Assembly: GCF_000420325.1 (NCBI RefSeq)
Contig: NZ_ATUS01000001.1
Location: 500,463-564,462, forward strand
Direction of reading: 5' to 3'
DNA: 64,000 bases
Origin: Spongiibacter tropicus DSM 19543
GTDB taxonomy: Bacteria > Pseudomonadota > Gammaproteobacteria > Pseudomonadales > Spongiibacteraceae
Position numbers and translations under genes: made by a program. A model generated the notes under the pieces. That model was given only the letters and a program-made list of their open reading frames with translations. It made no database searches and was not told the origin of the DNA. This document shows, piece after piece, positions 27,168 through 35,960 of this stretch; position 1 is the first letter of the stretch; each line of letters begins with the position of its first letter.

Positions 27168-27605
27168 TCAGGGGCCGTTGAGGATGACGCGGGTTCCCAG
27201 CTGAATCTCCCTCAGGAAGCTACACAGGGAAATGATCAGGCAGAGCATCGCCATGATGAACAGACCAGCGACCAGATAAGCCCCCTTCCACTCTGCGAGT
27301 GCGCTCATAAACAGCGTGGCAATCACGGTGCAGACTAACAGTGCGCTGATGGTGCTGAAACCGATCGCGCGGTTAACGATACGGGCGCGCTGGGAAAGCA
27401 CGCCCAGCTCATCGTGTACTGTTGCAGAACGCTCTTCACCGAGCATCTCTATACGCGCATGAAGATTGCGCGATCGATCAATGATCCGCGCAAGTCGATT
27501 GGTCAGTACGTTGAGCAAGGCACCAATGCCTGCAAGTAAAAATACCGGCGCAACGGCCTGTTGAATAGCGTGAGTAATGGTGACTACCGCGATGTCGGCT
27601 GCCAT
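27168..27605 (-). CDS. DUF2721 membrane protein
   Basis: The 145-residue product has the DUF2721 layout: an N-terminal helix with ITHAIQQAVAPVFLLAGIGALLNVLTNRLARIIDRSR in short overlapping motifs, a charged middle, then two membrane helices (about 78-98 and 105-130). The function is unknown. It stands alone between ndh and the Lrp-type regulator. Confidence 0.8.
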   Translation of the reverse strand: MAADIAVVTITHAIQQAVAPVFLLAGIGALLNVLTNRLARIIDRSRNLHARIEMLGEERSATVHDELGVLSQRARIVNRAIGFSTISALLVCTVIATLFMSALAEWKGAYLVAGLFIMAMLCLIISLCSFLREIQLGTRVILNGP

Positions 27606-27755
27606 AGTTTCCGAATGCCCTTATTGTATCACTAACATGGTAAAGGAGCCGCTTTATTGCGCGACCTTTTATTGGCAGCACTGCGCAAGCACAGTGCTCA
27701 ATGCCTTCCGCTGAAGCACGGCAAAATCCATCTGCGAAGCCCGATTCCAAAGTAC

Positions 27756-28220
27756 CTATGCCAGCGGGAGCGCTGTTTTGCGCACCGGCGACTTCATCAC
27801 AAAACTGGAGTGCACGCCACTAACACCTTCGATGCGCGTAATCCTCTCCAGCAGCAAGGCCTGAAAACCATCCATATCTTCCACAATCACCTTCAGCAGG
27901 TAGTCGGCATCCTGCCCGGTAATGAGGTGGCACTCCAGCACCTCAGGACACTCCGCCACCTTTTTTTCGAAGTTTTCGAAACGCTCCGGAGTATGACGGT
28001 CCATGCTGATGTGAATAAAGGCCATCAGCTTCATATTCAGCTCGCGCGCATTCAGTAGCGCGCGATACCCCTCAATCAACCCACTTTCTTCCAGACGGCG
28101 CACCCGCCGAAGACAGGGCGACGGCGACAAACCGATGCGCTCCGCCAGATCCTGATTCGTCAGGCGCGCATCGTGTTGCAGGGCATCCAGTATTGCGCGA
28201 TCATAGCGATCGAGTTCCAT
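27756..28220 (-). CDS. Lrp/AsnC-family transcriptional regulator
   Basis: The 154-residue protein has an N-terminal winged helix-turn-helix (LDRYDRAILDALQHDARLTN, then LAERIGLSPSPCLRRVRRLEE) and a C-terminal RAM/AsnC ligand domain (about 70-145, with LECHLITGQDADYLLKVIV). Family members form octamers or hexadecamers, bind amino acids and wrap AT-rich DNA. It is divergent from leuA with a very AT-rich space between, so leucine-responsive control of leuA and of itself is a reasonable guess. It is shorter than E. coli Lrp (164), so the exact subgroup is open. Confidence 0.92.
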   Translation of the reverse strand: MELDRYDRAILDALQHDARLTNQDLAERIGLSPSPCLRRVRRLEESGLIEGYRALLNARELNMKLMAFIHISMDRHTPERFENFEKKVAECPEVLECHLITGQDADYLLKVIVEDMDGFQALLLERITRIEGVSGVHSSFVMKSPVRKTALPLA

Positions 28221-28295
28221 AATATAGCCACCAAAAATATTTAACAGAAATAATATTCTAATAAAAAAGATTTTTTAGCAATTTTTTAAAACTTC
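28221..28295. promoter_or_regulatory. AT-rich probable operator region between the Lrp-type regulator and leuA
   Basis: This stretch is strikingly A+T rich within a GC-rich window, with A-tracts and T-tracts about one helical turn apart (CAAAAATATTTAAC, AATAATATT, AAAAAAGATTTTTTAG, AATTTTTTAAAA). This is the sort of bendable DNA that Lrp/AsnC proteins bind. No single consensus site can be fixed by eye. The rest of the gap up to leuA (28296-28531) contains a small hairpin at 28434-28454 (GGTTTCC/GGAAGCC) but no recognisable leader peptide. Confidence 0.45.
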
Positions 28296-28531
28296 ACCCT
28301 GATTTTCACCCCAACTTCGCAAGCACCTGCCGACAACAATTCCTTAGACTATCTCCGTGCTTGAGAAACAGGGAGACACCCTTTCCAAGCCAGGCCGGAA
28401 GCGCAGGCACTACCCCGCCGCGACAACGCGCCCGGTTTCCTCAAGAGGGAAGCCAAGAAGCCAGACTCGCTACCCAGAGCCTGAATCGATCACAACAGAT
28501 GATGAGGCCAAGCCTCACGACAGGAAAAACA

Positions 28532-30208
28532 ATGAGCTTCGACCATAGCAAGTACCGCGCCACACCTCGTATTGACCTCAGCGACCGCCAGTGGCCCAAC
28601 CGCGCCATTGAGCAGGCACCGGACTGGTGTTCGGTGGACCTGCGCGATGGCAACCAGGCGCTAGTGGAACCAATGACGGTTCAGCAAAAGCTGCGGATGT
28701 GGGATTTGCTGGTCAAGCTCGGCTTTAAAGAAATTGAGGTCGGATTTCCCTCCGCCTCACAACCCGATTACGATTTTGTACGGGCACTGATTGACGGTAA
28801 TCGCATCCCCGAAGATGTGACGGTCCAGGTGCTGGTTCAAGCGCGGGAAGAATTGATCGCACGCAGCTTTGAAGCACTCAAGGGGGCCAAGCAGGCCATC
28901 GTGCACGTCTACAACTCTACCAGCCCGGTACAGCGCGAGCGCGTATTTGGTCTGGACAAGGACGGCATCACCGCCATCGCAGTGCAGGGCGCCAAGTGGG
29001 TGCGTGACTACGCAGCTCAGAACCCGGACACCGCCTGGTCATTCCAGTACTCACCGGAAAGCTTCAGCAGCACCGAAGTGGACTACGCCGTTGAGGTCTG
29101 CGACGCCGTGATTGAGCAATGGCGCGACACCGGCAACCCGCTGATTATTAATCTGCCCGCGACGGTTGAGTGTGCCATGCCCAATGTCTTTGCGGATCAG
29201 GTTGAGTACTTCTGTCGGCACAGCCGCTACCGCGACGACTACCGGGTGTCGATTCACACCCATAACGACCGCGGCTGTGGCGTAGCGGCGGCCGAAATGG
29301 CCATGCTGGCTGGCGCGGACCGTATTGAAGGCACGCTGCTCGGCAATGGTGAGCGCACCGGCAACATGGACATCGTGACCATGGCGATGAACCTTTACAG
29401 CCAGGGTGTCGATCCGCAGCTCGATCTGTCGGAAATGGACGAAATCATTTCCGTGGTAGAGCACTGCACAACGATCCCGCTGCACCCGCGTCACCCCTAC
29501 GCTGGCGAGCTGGTGTTTACCGCCTTCTCGGGCAGCCATCAGGACGCCATCAAGAAGTGCCTGAGCAAACAGCGTGACGATGAACACTGGCAGGTGGCGT
29601 ATCTGCCCATCGACCCGGCGGACCTGGGCCGTAACTATGAGGCGGTGATCCGTATCAACAGCCAATCCGGCAAAGGCGGTGTCGCCTGGGTATTGGAGAA
29701 CGACTACGGCCTGAACATGCCGCGCTGGCTGCAGATTGATGCCAGCCGCAAAGTCCAGGCTCGCGCTGAAGAAACCGCTGGCGAGCTGACGCCATCGCAA
29801 ATCTGGTCGGTATTTGAAGACGCCTACCTGCGTGCAGGCGGCCCGGATATTCAGGACTTTTCTCTGAGCCAGAGCAATAGCGAGCACGATGGCCAGGATC
29901 AGCTCAGCCTGCATTTTGCGTTGCACGGTCAGGCCGTGGCATTGCATGGCAGTGGCGACGGCGCTATCAGCGCGCTGCTTAATGGCTGGCGCCAGCACTT
30001 TGGTGACAATGTGGAAGTACTGGACTACAGCGAGCACGCGCTGAACACCGGCACCGCCTCACAGGCCGTAGCCTATGTGCTGCTGAGCATCAACAACCAG
30101 CGCCATGTGGGCGTTGCGATGCACCGCGACGTTGTCAGCGCCTCACTGCAGGCCGTGATCAATGCGGCAGCACAATCCCAAGCAACGGCGCAGCGCAAAG
30201 CCAGCTGA
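28532..30208 (+). CDS. leuA: 2-isopropylmalate synthase
   Basis: LeuA condenses acetyl-CoA with 2-ketoisovalerate, the first step of leucine synthesis. The 558-residue product is of the longer type found in Pseudomonas and Mycobacterium. The catalytic HMGL-like TIM barrel carries SVDLRDGNQALVEPM and the metal site HTHNDRGC. A C-terminal LeuA dimer/allosteric domain (about 430-555) mediates leucine feedback. The start is ATG 28532, seven bases after AGGAA, which restores the family N-terminus (FDHSKYRATPRIDLSDRQWP); the frame stays open upstream but without conserved sequence. Confidence 0.96.
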   Translation: MSFDHSKYRATPRIDLSDRQWPNRAIEQAPDWCSVDLRDGNQALVEPMTVQQKLRMWDLLVKLGFKEIEVGFPSASQPDYDFVRALIDGNRIPEDVTVQVLVQAREELIARSFEALKGAKQAIVHVYNSTSPVQRERVFGLDKDGITAIAVQGAKWVRDYAAQNPDTAWSFQYSPESFSSTEVDYAVEVCDAVIEQWRDTGNPLIINLPATVECAMPNVFADQVEYFCRHSRYRDDYRVSIHTHNDRGCGVAAAEMAMLAGADRIEGTLLGNGERTGNMDIVTMAMNLYSQGVDPQLDLSEMDEIISVVEHCTTIPLHPRHPYAGELVFTAFSGSHQDAIKKCLSKQRDDEHWQVAYLPIDPADLGRNYEAVIRINSQSGKGGVAWVLENDYGLNMPRWLQIDASRKVQARAEETAGELTPSQIWSVFEDAYLRAGGPDIQDFSLSQSNSEHDGQDQLSLHFALHGQAVALHGSGDGAISALLNGWRQHFGDNVEVLDYSEHALNTGTASQAVAYVLLSINNQRHVGVAMHRDVVSASLQAVINAAAQSQATAQRKAS

Positions 30209-30223
30209 GCACCACCCAGCCCT

Positions 30224-30259
30224 AAAAAAGGCGGCCCTCATTGAGAGCCGCCTTTTTTG
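30224..30259. terminator. Bidirectional rho-independent terminator between leuA and the MoxR-type gene
   Basis: A-tract and GGCGGC pair with GCCGCC and a T-tract around a small loop, with an inner CTC/GAG pair. It has runs of A and T on both sides and lies between two convergent stop codons, so it probably serves both. Confidence 0.92.
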
Positions 30260-30277
30260 TTTCTCTGGCTGAGCCGC

Positions 30278-31369
30278 TTAATCCTTCAACAGGTCTCGCT
30301 GAGCATAGAGTTGCTGCCAGTGCTCGCCGTCTTTATTCACCACCTCGGTATCAAAGTAGTGCCGCACCCGCCGGCGGTCTCTCGGGTTATCTTTGAGCGC
30401 CGTGCCCAGCAGGAAGTGGATCAGGTCAGCGGGCAGCATTCGGCCTTCTCGGTAATAGAAGGCGTAGACCGCCATAGCATGCGCCACATTAACGGCTTCC
30501 GCCGTCGACATGACGGCCGCCGCAAGCCGATCGGTACTGCGACCGCTCAGTGTCTGGCCATTGCGCAACTCGTGGAAGACGATGACCAGCATCTCGATAA
30601 TCATCGGATCCAGTGCCACGTCTACCCCGGAGTGCGTCAGCAATTTTGACGCCTCGCGATTCACCACATCCATTTCATCACTGATGTTGTTAATCGGCTC
30701 AATGGTCTCAAAGTTCATCCGCCGCTTCAGCGCGGCACTCATATCAAACAGGCCACGATCCAAGGAGTTGGACGTCGCGATGATATTAAATCCCTCCCGC
30801 GCATAGAGCGTGGCATCATCGCCACTCAGCTCGGGAATCTGCAACTGCCGCTCCGACAGCACCGACAGAATTGCGTCCTGCACTGCCTGCGGACAGCGCG
30901 CCAGTTCTTCAAAGCGCACCAGCTGCCCCGCTGCCATCCCACGAAAGATCGGGCCTGGAATCAGCGCGTCGCGCGTCGGCCCGTCGCGTTGCAGCAGCGC
31001 CTGATTCCAGTCATACAGCAACTGCCGGTAATGGGAAATCGCGCCGCCCTGAATGGTCAGCTTTGAGTGCCCGGATACCGCACAGGCCAACAACTCTGAC
31101 AACCAGGACTTCGCGGTGCCCGGCTCACCGATCAACATGGCACCGCGACCGGTGGCCAATGAAATGATCACCCGGCTGAGCAATTCCCGCGGCGCCACAA
31201 ATTTGCGGTCTATTCCCAACTCGTCATTGCCCAGAATGAAATGTTCAACGGCAAAGGGTGATAGCTGCCAGCCCGGCGGCACCGGACCGGGATCCCACTC
31301 GCGGAGCCTGTCCAGTTCTTCGCGAAACAATTCTTCGGCGGCGGGTCGTTGTACAGCCTTGTCAGCCAT
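30278..31369 (-). CDS. MoxR-type AAA+ ATPase
   Basis: The 363-residue protein has the MoxR/AAA_5 core: Walker A GEPGTAKS (81-88), Walker B VRFEELARCP (151-160), sensor 1 IIATSNS (196-202) and an arginine-finger region ALKRRM (213-218). MoxR ATPases act as chaperone-like machines for assembly or metal insertion, usually with von Willebrand factor A proteins. No such partner is nearby. Instead it lies 17 bp downstream of the methyltransferase-GspE fusion gene and seems to form a two-gene operon with it. GGGAG precedes the ATG. Its target is unknown; assembly or regulation linked to the secretion ATPase is a guess from context. Confidence 0.88.
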   Translation of the reverse strand: MADKAVQRPAAEELFREELDRLREWDPGPVPPGWQLSPFAVEHFILGNDELGIDRKFVAPRELLSRVIISLATGRGAMLIGEPGTAKSWLSELLACAVSGHSKLTIQGGAISHYRQLLYDWNQALLQRDGPTRDALIPGPIFRGMAAGQLVRFEELARCPQAVQDAILSVLSERQLQIPELSGDDATLYAREGFNIIATSNSLDRGLFDMSAALKRRMNFETIEPINNISDEMDVVNREASKLLTHSGVDVALDPMIIEMLVIVFHELRNGQTLSGRSTDRLAAAVMSTAEAVNVAHAMAVYAFYYREGRMLPADLIHFLLGTALKDNPRDRRRVRHYFDTEVVNKDGEHWQQLYAQRDLLKD

Positions 31370-31386
31370 GATGTCTTATCTCCCTG

Positions 31387-33645
31387 TCAGGCCTGCCACT
31401 GCCCGCGTTTTTCCGGCGCCATGCGCTCTTCCGGCAAAATTCTTGGCAACTCGGTCAGCGGAATATTGCCCTGAATCACATGGTCGAGCGCGCTGTCGCG
31501 CATGGTCACTAAGCCGGAATCCAGCGCCTGAGCTCGCAGCTCACCCATGGGAATACGGCGGGAAATACTGTCGCGCAGCTCACCGTTCAGTTGCAGGTAT
31601 TCAATGACCGCCACCCGTCCTTTAGTGCCGGTACCGTGGCACTGGTCACAGCCCTTGCCATAGAAGGTCTGAAAATGTCGCGGGGCGTCTTTGGGAAACA
31701 GCTCGTGGAGAATCTCCGGATCCGGCTCTGCAGGGGTTTTGCAATGCGGGCAAATGCGCTTGGCCAGCCGCTGGGCAATCACGGCCAACAGCTCGCTGGA
31801 AAGTGAGTTGGGGTGAACATTCAAATCGAAGAGGCGTTGCACCGCGTCAATCGCATCGTTGCAATGCAGGGTCGACAGGACGATATGCCCGGTCTGAGAG
31901 GCGCGAATCGCCTCCAGCGCCGTTTCGTGGTCACGAATCTCCCCCACCAGAATCACGTCCGGATCCTGCCGCACGAAGGATCGCATGGCATCGGCAAAAC
32001 TGAAACCAATCTCCGGCCGCACGCGGGTTTGTTGAATATCGTCTATCGAGTATTCGATGGGGTCTTCAACGGTAATCACCTTGCGACTGGTGTCCTTCGC
32101 CAGCAATTGCAAACCGGCATTCAAAGTGGTGCTTTTGCCCGACCCGGTTGGCCCGACGACCAGTACCAGCCCCGCCGGGTTATTCAACAGTCGACGGTAG
32201 TGGGCGGCGATACTCGGCGCCATACCCAAACCATCGATACTGATCAGCGGCGAGTTCTGCGGCAGCAGACGAATCACCACATCCTCGCCATGCAACGATG
32301 GCTGCACCTGCACCCGCAGGTCAAAACGGTCGTTGCCTACCCGTACCTGTGAACGCCCGCCCTGCGGCAAACGCCGCTCGGCAATATTCATGTCGGCGCG
32401 CAGCTTTACCACATTCACCAGTCCGCGATACTCAGCCGCACTGATCTGGTAATGATGCAGGTCGCGGAGTTCACCATCCACCCGCAGGCGCACCCGCGCA
32501 CGGTCGCGGTATTTTTCCAGATGAATATCGCTGGCCCGATCGGCTACCGCGTCCAACAGCAGCGCTTCATAAACAGCCACCATCCGCGCATCGGGTTCCT
32601 GAGTATCGAGCAACAGGTCTTTGTCTTCATCCGGCGATTTCACGTCGGTTTTGTCGGGTCTCAGCGGCGTTGATTTACCGCCGCGATTCAGCGAGCTCCA
32701 CAAGCGTCGAAAGTCCACCGGCGTCACCAGTACTTTCTCGATATTCAGCTCCGGGAATACCAGCTGAATTTCCTGCATGGAGGTACCTGGGCTGGTGCAG
32801 GCCACCAGCAGACGGCTGCCATCGACACAGATGGGGATGGCCTGCAAATGATCGAGAAACGCCTTGGAAAATCGGGAAAACACCTTGGTGTCGATACGCG
32901 CCAGCAGCTCGTCAATATCGCCCAACTCCAAACCGTATTGCTTGGCCAGCGAGCGGTACAGTTTCAGTTCGTCCATGTGCTGCAACTTGCTGATTTCATC
33001 GACGATCAGGCTGTGATTCGCCTTGGCATGTTTGCGCGCCTGACTAAGCACCTCAGGTGTGACCAGGCCCAACTCCACAAAAATCTGGTCCTGGTCTTCA
33101 AAGAAGTCGATATAACCATGTTCTGTCCGGGCGATTTTATGGTTGCCACGGTTCTGGTATTTCACCAACACTTGCCTGGATGCATCGCCTGCCTCCAGAC
33201 AAACAAACTGCCCGCCAACCGCCAACTGCTCCCAAAGGCTTTCCCGCTCGCCAATGCTCGGCGTCGAAACCAGTATGAGATCAAAGGGGCCGTCATCCGC
33301 CGCACCGGCGTCACCATCGCCAGTACGCAATTCGACATTGTTAAGCCCCAGTCCCTCCAGCTTTTCCCTGGCAACATCCGCCAACAAAGGGTTCTTTTCA
33401 ATGGCGATAACCTGCCCGGCGAGTTGCGCCAGCACTGCGGTGACATATCCTACGCCAGCGCCCAGGTGCAACACGTTTGCACCATCGGGAAAATCGCAGA
33501 TACTGAGGATGCGCTCCAGTACCGAGCTGGGTGGAATGCTTCGGCCAGCAACAAGATCCTGTTGCGGGTTGGCGATAAAATATTGACGATCAATCTCGCT
33601 GATCGCCGCTTCGTAATCATGACTTGCAGATGAAGGCGTCGACAT
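31387..33645 (-). CDS. Fusion of isoaspartyl-methyltransferase-like domain with GspE/PilB secretion ATPase
   Basis: This 752-residue protein has an unusual order of domains. Residues about 15-180 resemble protein-L-isoaspartate methyltransferase, with SAM motif I VLHLGAGVGYV (58-68) and a following AIEKNPLLAD. The family active-site TIS(Q/A)P is here RSIPP (35-39). Residues about 185-320 look like a diverged MshEN/GspE N-terminal domain. Residues about 350-735 are a full GspE/PilB ATPase: Walker A GPTGSGKST (498-506), Asp box ITVEDPIEY (524-532), Walker B DPDVILVGEIRD (561-572), His box TGHIVLSTLH (585-594), and a zinc tetracysteine (C632, C635, C666, C669). Such ATPases power type II secretion or type IV pili, yet no pilus or secretion gene adjoins it. 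The methyltransferase part may bind SAM, or may have become a sensory or structural module. Confidence 0.85.
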   Translation of the reverse strand: MSTPSSASHDYEAAISEIDRQYFIANPQQDLVAGRSIPPSSVLERILSICDFPDGANVLHLGAGVGYVTAVLAQLAGQVIAIEKNPLLADVAREKLEGLGLNNVELRTGDGDAGAADDGPFDLILVSTPSIGERESLWEQLAVGGQFVCLEAGDASRQVLVKYQNRGNHKIARTEHGYIDFFEDQDQIFVELGLVTPEVLSQARKHAKANHSLIVDEISKLQHMDELKLYRSLAKQYGLELGDIDELLARIDTKVFSRFSKAFLDHLQAIPICVDGSRLLVACTSPGTSMQEIQLVFPELNIEKVLVTPVDFRRLWSSLNRGGKSTPLRPDKTDVKSPDEDKDLLLDTQEPDARMVAVYEALLLDAVADRASDIHLEKYRDRARVRLRVDGELRDLHHYQISAAEYRGLVNVVKLRADMNIAERRLPQGGRSQVRVGNDRFDLRVQVQPSLHGEDVVIRLLPQNSPLISIDGLGMAPSIAAHYRRLLNNPAGLVLVVGPTGSGKSTTLNAGLQLLAKDTSRKVITVEDPIEYSIDDIQQTRVRPEIGFSFADAMRSFVRQDPDVILVGEIRDHETALEAIRASQTGHIVLSTLHCNDAIDAVQRLFDLNVHPNSLSSELLAVIAQRLAKRICPHCKTPAEPDPEILHELFPKDAPRHFQTFYGKGCDQCHGTGTKGRVAVIEYLQLNGELRDSISRRIPMGELRAQALDSGLVTMRDSALDHVIQGNIPLTELPRILPEERMAPEKRGQWQA

Positions 33646-33729
33646 ATCCCGGTTTCTTTATTGGCGAAGCGTATAAATTCCACTAATAACAGAAACGCGC
33701 AGCCCCTGCCATTCAAACGCCGCCGATGT

Positions 33730-34347
33730 TTAGGGATACGCTGCAGTAAACCCCGCCGCAATAAAGCGGCGCAGCTCCGCAACCAGCGTCTCCAGTTCTT
33801 CGCCCGGCCCTGGGTCACTCAAATGGCTGGGGAAATTCACACACGCCAAGGTGTTCACCATTGTCTCCAGCGCAAAGCCATAGCGCAGGCGCAGCACCGA
33901 CGGTGGCAGTGCGGGCAGTACCTTGGCGAAGGCCGCCATCAATTCAGCCACCGGTTCGCGAAACTCCGCTATCAGCGCGTAGTCGGCCATGTCCCCCTGC
34001 TCAGCGTACAGGCGAGCCACCACCCGCACATAGTCCCGCCCGCCTTCCGGGTCTTCGAGCAATATTTCGCTTAGCGGCGCCGTCAAGACCCCGACCAAAG
34101 CAGGCACATCCGGCGCCGACGATGCCATTGCGGCGTTCAGACGCTGTTGCTGTGATTCGCGCGAGCGCAGACGGCTGCGCAACACTGCATCAAGCAGCGC
34201 ATTTTTGTTTTTGAAATGGTAGTGCACCGCTGCGGCACTGAGCCCTGCCGCTTCATTGATTTCCCGCAGCGACACCGACAGCCCCCGTCGAGCGAACAAC
34301 GCCGTAGCGACGGCAACAATATGCTCCCGCGAGGATTTCTTCGCCAT
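33730..34347 (-). CDS. TetR-family regulator
   Basis: The 205-residue protein has the N-terminal TetR helix-turn-helix (about 8-55: AVATALFARRGLSVSLREIN, AGLSAAAVHYHFKNKNALLD) and a helical ligand-binding C-terminal domain. The start is ATG 34347, preceded by GGGAGTGGAAC. It is divergent from the flavin dehydrogenase gene, and a perfect palindrome lies in the 110-bp space. It probably represses itself and that gene until a ligand, perhaps the substrate or a CoA ester, is bound. Confidence 0.92.
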   Translation of the reverse strand: MAKKSSREHIVAVATALFARRGLSVSLREINEAAGLSAAAVHYHFKNKNALLDAVLRSRLRSRESQQQRLNAAMASSAPDVPALVGVLTAPLSEILLEDPEGGRDYVRVVARLYAEQGDMADYALIAEFREPVAELMAAFAKVLPALPPSVLRLRYGFALETMVNTLACVNFPSHLSDPGPGEELETLVAELRRFIAAGFTAAYP

Positions 34348-34398
34348 GTTCCACTCCCAGAGGACAGGCAACCATTACCTGCCCATATCGACACCCAT

Positions 34399-34416
34399 AC
34401 TTATCAAGTGATAAGT
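34399..34416. promoter_or_regulatory. Perfect palindrome, probable TetR operator
   Basis: ACTTATCA-AG-TGATAAGT consists of two perfect 8-base arms with a 2-base centre. It lies between the divergent TetR gene (starts 34347) and the flavin dehydrogenase gene (starts 34458). Size and symmetry fit a TetR dimer site, and no other gene in the area seems to carry it. Confidence 0.7.
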
Positions 34417-34457
34417 TAAGAGCAATCCACCAACAATAGCAATAATGAGGACACCGC

Positions 34458-35960
34458 ATGCAGCCCCCATCCAGCTTTACTGCACCCATTCGCTCCGTTG
34501 ACAGCGTAAAGCACTTCACCGCCACCACCGACGTTCTGATTTGCGGCTACGGTGGCGCCGGAGCCGCCGCCGCCCTAGAGGCAGCCCGTGCCGGCGCCCG
34601 CGTGACCGTTCTGGAGAGAGCCAGCGCAGGTGGCGGTTCCACGGCCATGTCGAGCTGTGAAATGTACCTGGGCGGCAGCGGCGGCACCGCACTGCAGCGC
34701 GAGCTCGGGCTGGAGGACAGCACCGAGAATATGCTCGCCTACTTACACGAAGCACTTGGCCCCTTCGGCGACGAGGAGAAAATTCGTTGCTACGCCGAGG
34801 GAGCCGCCGCCCACTTTGACTGGGTGGAGTCACTGGGCGTGAGCTACAAGCGGGCCGTCTTCACCGAACGCACGGTTGTCCCGCTGAGTGATGAGTCGCT
34901 GCTGTATACCGGCAATGAAAAATCTCACCCTTTCAACCGCGTAGCCCAGCCCGTTCCGAGGGGCCATGTACCCTCAAAAGAAGGTGACGAAGGCGGCAAG
35001 ATTTTCATGGATGCCATTATGCAACGGGTTGCCGAAGCCGGGGTGACAGTGATGAACGACACCCGAGTAGTGGCCTTGCTGGCCAACGACCACGGCGCCA
35101 TTTGCGGCGTGATCGCCAAGCAGAATAACCAGGAAATCGCGCTGCGCGCTGAACGCGGGGTTATTTTGACAACGGGTGGCTTTGTGATGAACGAGGCCAT
35201 GACCCGACAATACCTGCCGGAGATACACCAGTATGCGGTGCCTTACGGTAATACCTACGACATGGGCGACGGCATTGTGCTGGGGCTGGCCGCAGGCGGA
35301 CAGGCCATTAACATGGATCAGGCTTTTATGTCGTTTCCACTGTACCCGCCCGCCAAAATGACCTTCGGTATTTTGCTGAATCAACAGGGTCAGCGCTATA
35401 TCAACGAGGATGCTTACCTTGCGCGACTGGCGTATTACTCCTGCCAGCAACCAGAGCAGAAGTTTTATCTGCTGGTGCAGGATGAAGATTACGAGCCCTC
35501 ACATTACCTCGAGCGCGCTCCGATCATCGCCAGTGGCGACAGCATTGCCGAGCTGGCCGCCGAGGCACCTTTCCCAGCCGGGGTCCTTGAGCAGACGGTC
35601 AGCTATTTCAACGAGCACGCGGGCAATGGCCGAGATCCACTGTTCCATAAAACAGCAGAGTGGCTGAAGCCGTTGAGTAAACCGCCGTTTGCCCTGCTTG
35701 AGTACTCCGCCGATGCGATGAAGGCGATTATCATGCCCGGCACTACCGGGCCGTTGATTTTTACGCTCGGCGGCCTTCACACCAATGTCGATGGTGAGGT
35801 ACTCAACATGAATAATCAGGCGATTCCCGGCCTCTTTGCCGCCGGGCGGGCGACGGCCGGCTTACCCCGCACCGCCAAAGGCTACGCCAGCGGAATGTCG
35901 GTGGGCGATGCGACTTTCTTTGGCCGTCGAGCCGGACGCCGCGCGGCGACTCAAGCCTGA
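34458..35960 (+). CDS. FAD-dependent oxidoreductase of the 3-ketosteroid dehydrogenase/fumarate reductase type
   Basis: The 500-residue protein starts with an FAD dinucleotide fold (DVLICGYGGAGAAAALEAAR, ending in a VTVLER strand) and ends with a second FAD-contact region (IPGLFAAGRATAGLPRTAKG followed by YASGMSVGDATFFGRRAG). This is the layout of the fumarate reductase flavoprotein/3-ketosteroid delta-1-dehydrogenase superfamily. It may desaturate a ring ketone or reduce an enone. The tyrosines and final GxG needed for true KstD activity cannot be assigned with certainty, so the substrate is open. Position beside a TetR gene and a P450/acyl-CoA cluster supports a role in steroid- or terpenoid-like compound breakdown. 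Confidence 0.82.
   Translation: MQPPSSFTAPIRSVDSVKHFTATTDVLICGYGGAGAAAALEAARAGARVTVLERASAGGGSTAMSSCEMYLGGSGGTALQRELGLEDSTENMLAYLHEALGPFGDEEKIRCYAEGAAAHFDWVESLGVSYKRAVFTERTVVPLSDESLLYTGNEKSHPFNRVAQPVPRGHVPSKEGDEGGKIFMDAIMQRVAEAGVTVMNDTRVVALLANDHGAICGVIAKQNNQEIALRAERGVILTTGGFVMNEAMTRQYLPEIHQYAVPYGNTYDMGDGIVLGLAAGGQAINMDQAFMSFPLYPPAKMTFGILLNQQGQRYINEDAYLARLAYYSCQQPEQKFYLLVQDEDYEPSHYLERAPIIASGDSIAELAAEAPFPAGVLEQTVSYFNEHAGNGRDPLFHKTAEWLKPLSKPPFALLEYSADAMKAIIMPGTTGPLIFTLGGLHTNVDGEVLNMNNQAIPGLFAAGRATAGLPRTAKGYASGMSVGDATFFGRRAGRRAATQA

Noticed and set aside
28357-28548. 63-codon frame starting with GTG upstream of leuA as a leader peptide
   Set aside because: It has no run of leucine codons, no terminator/antiterminator pair follows, and it overlaps the leuA start in another frame.
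29051-30037. Open frame of 328 codons opposite leuA
   Set aside because: leuA is clear on the other strand and the antisense product has no recognisable motif.
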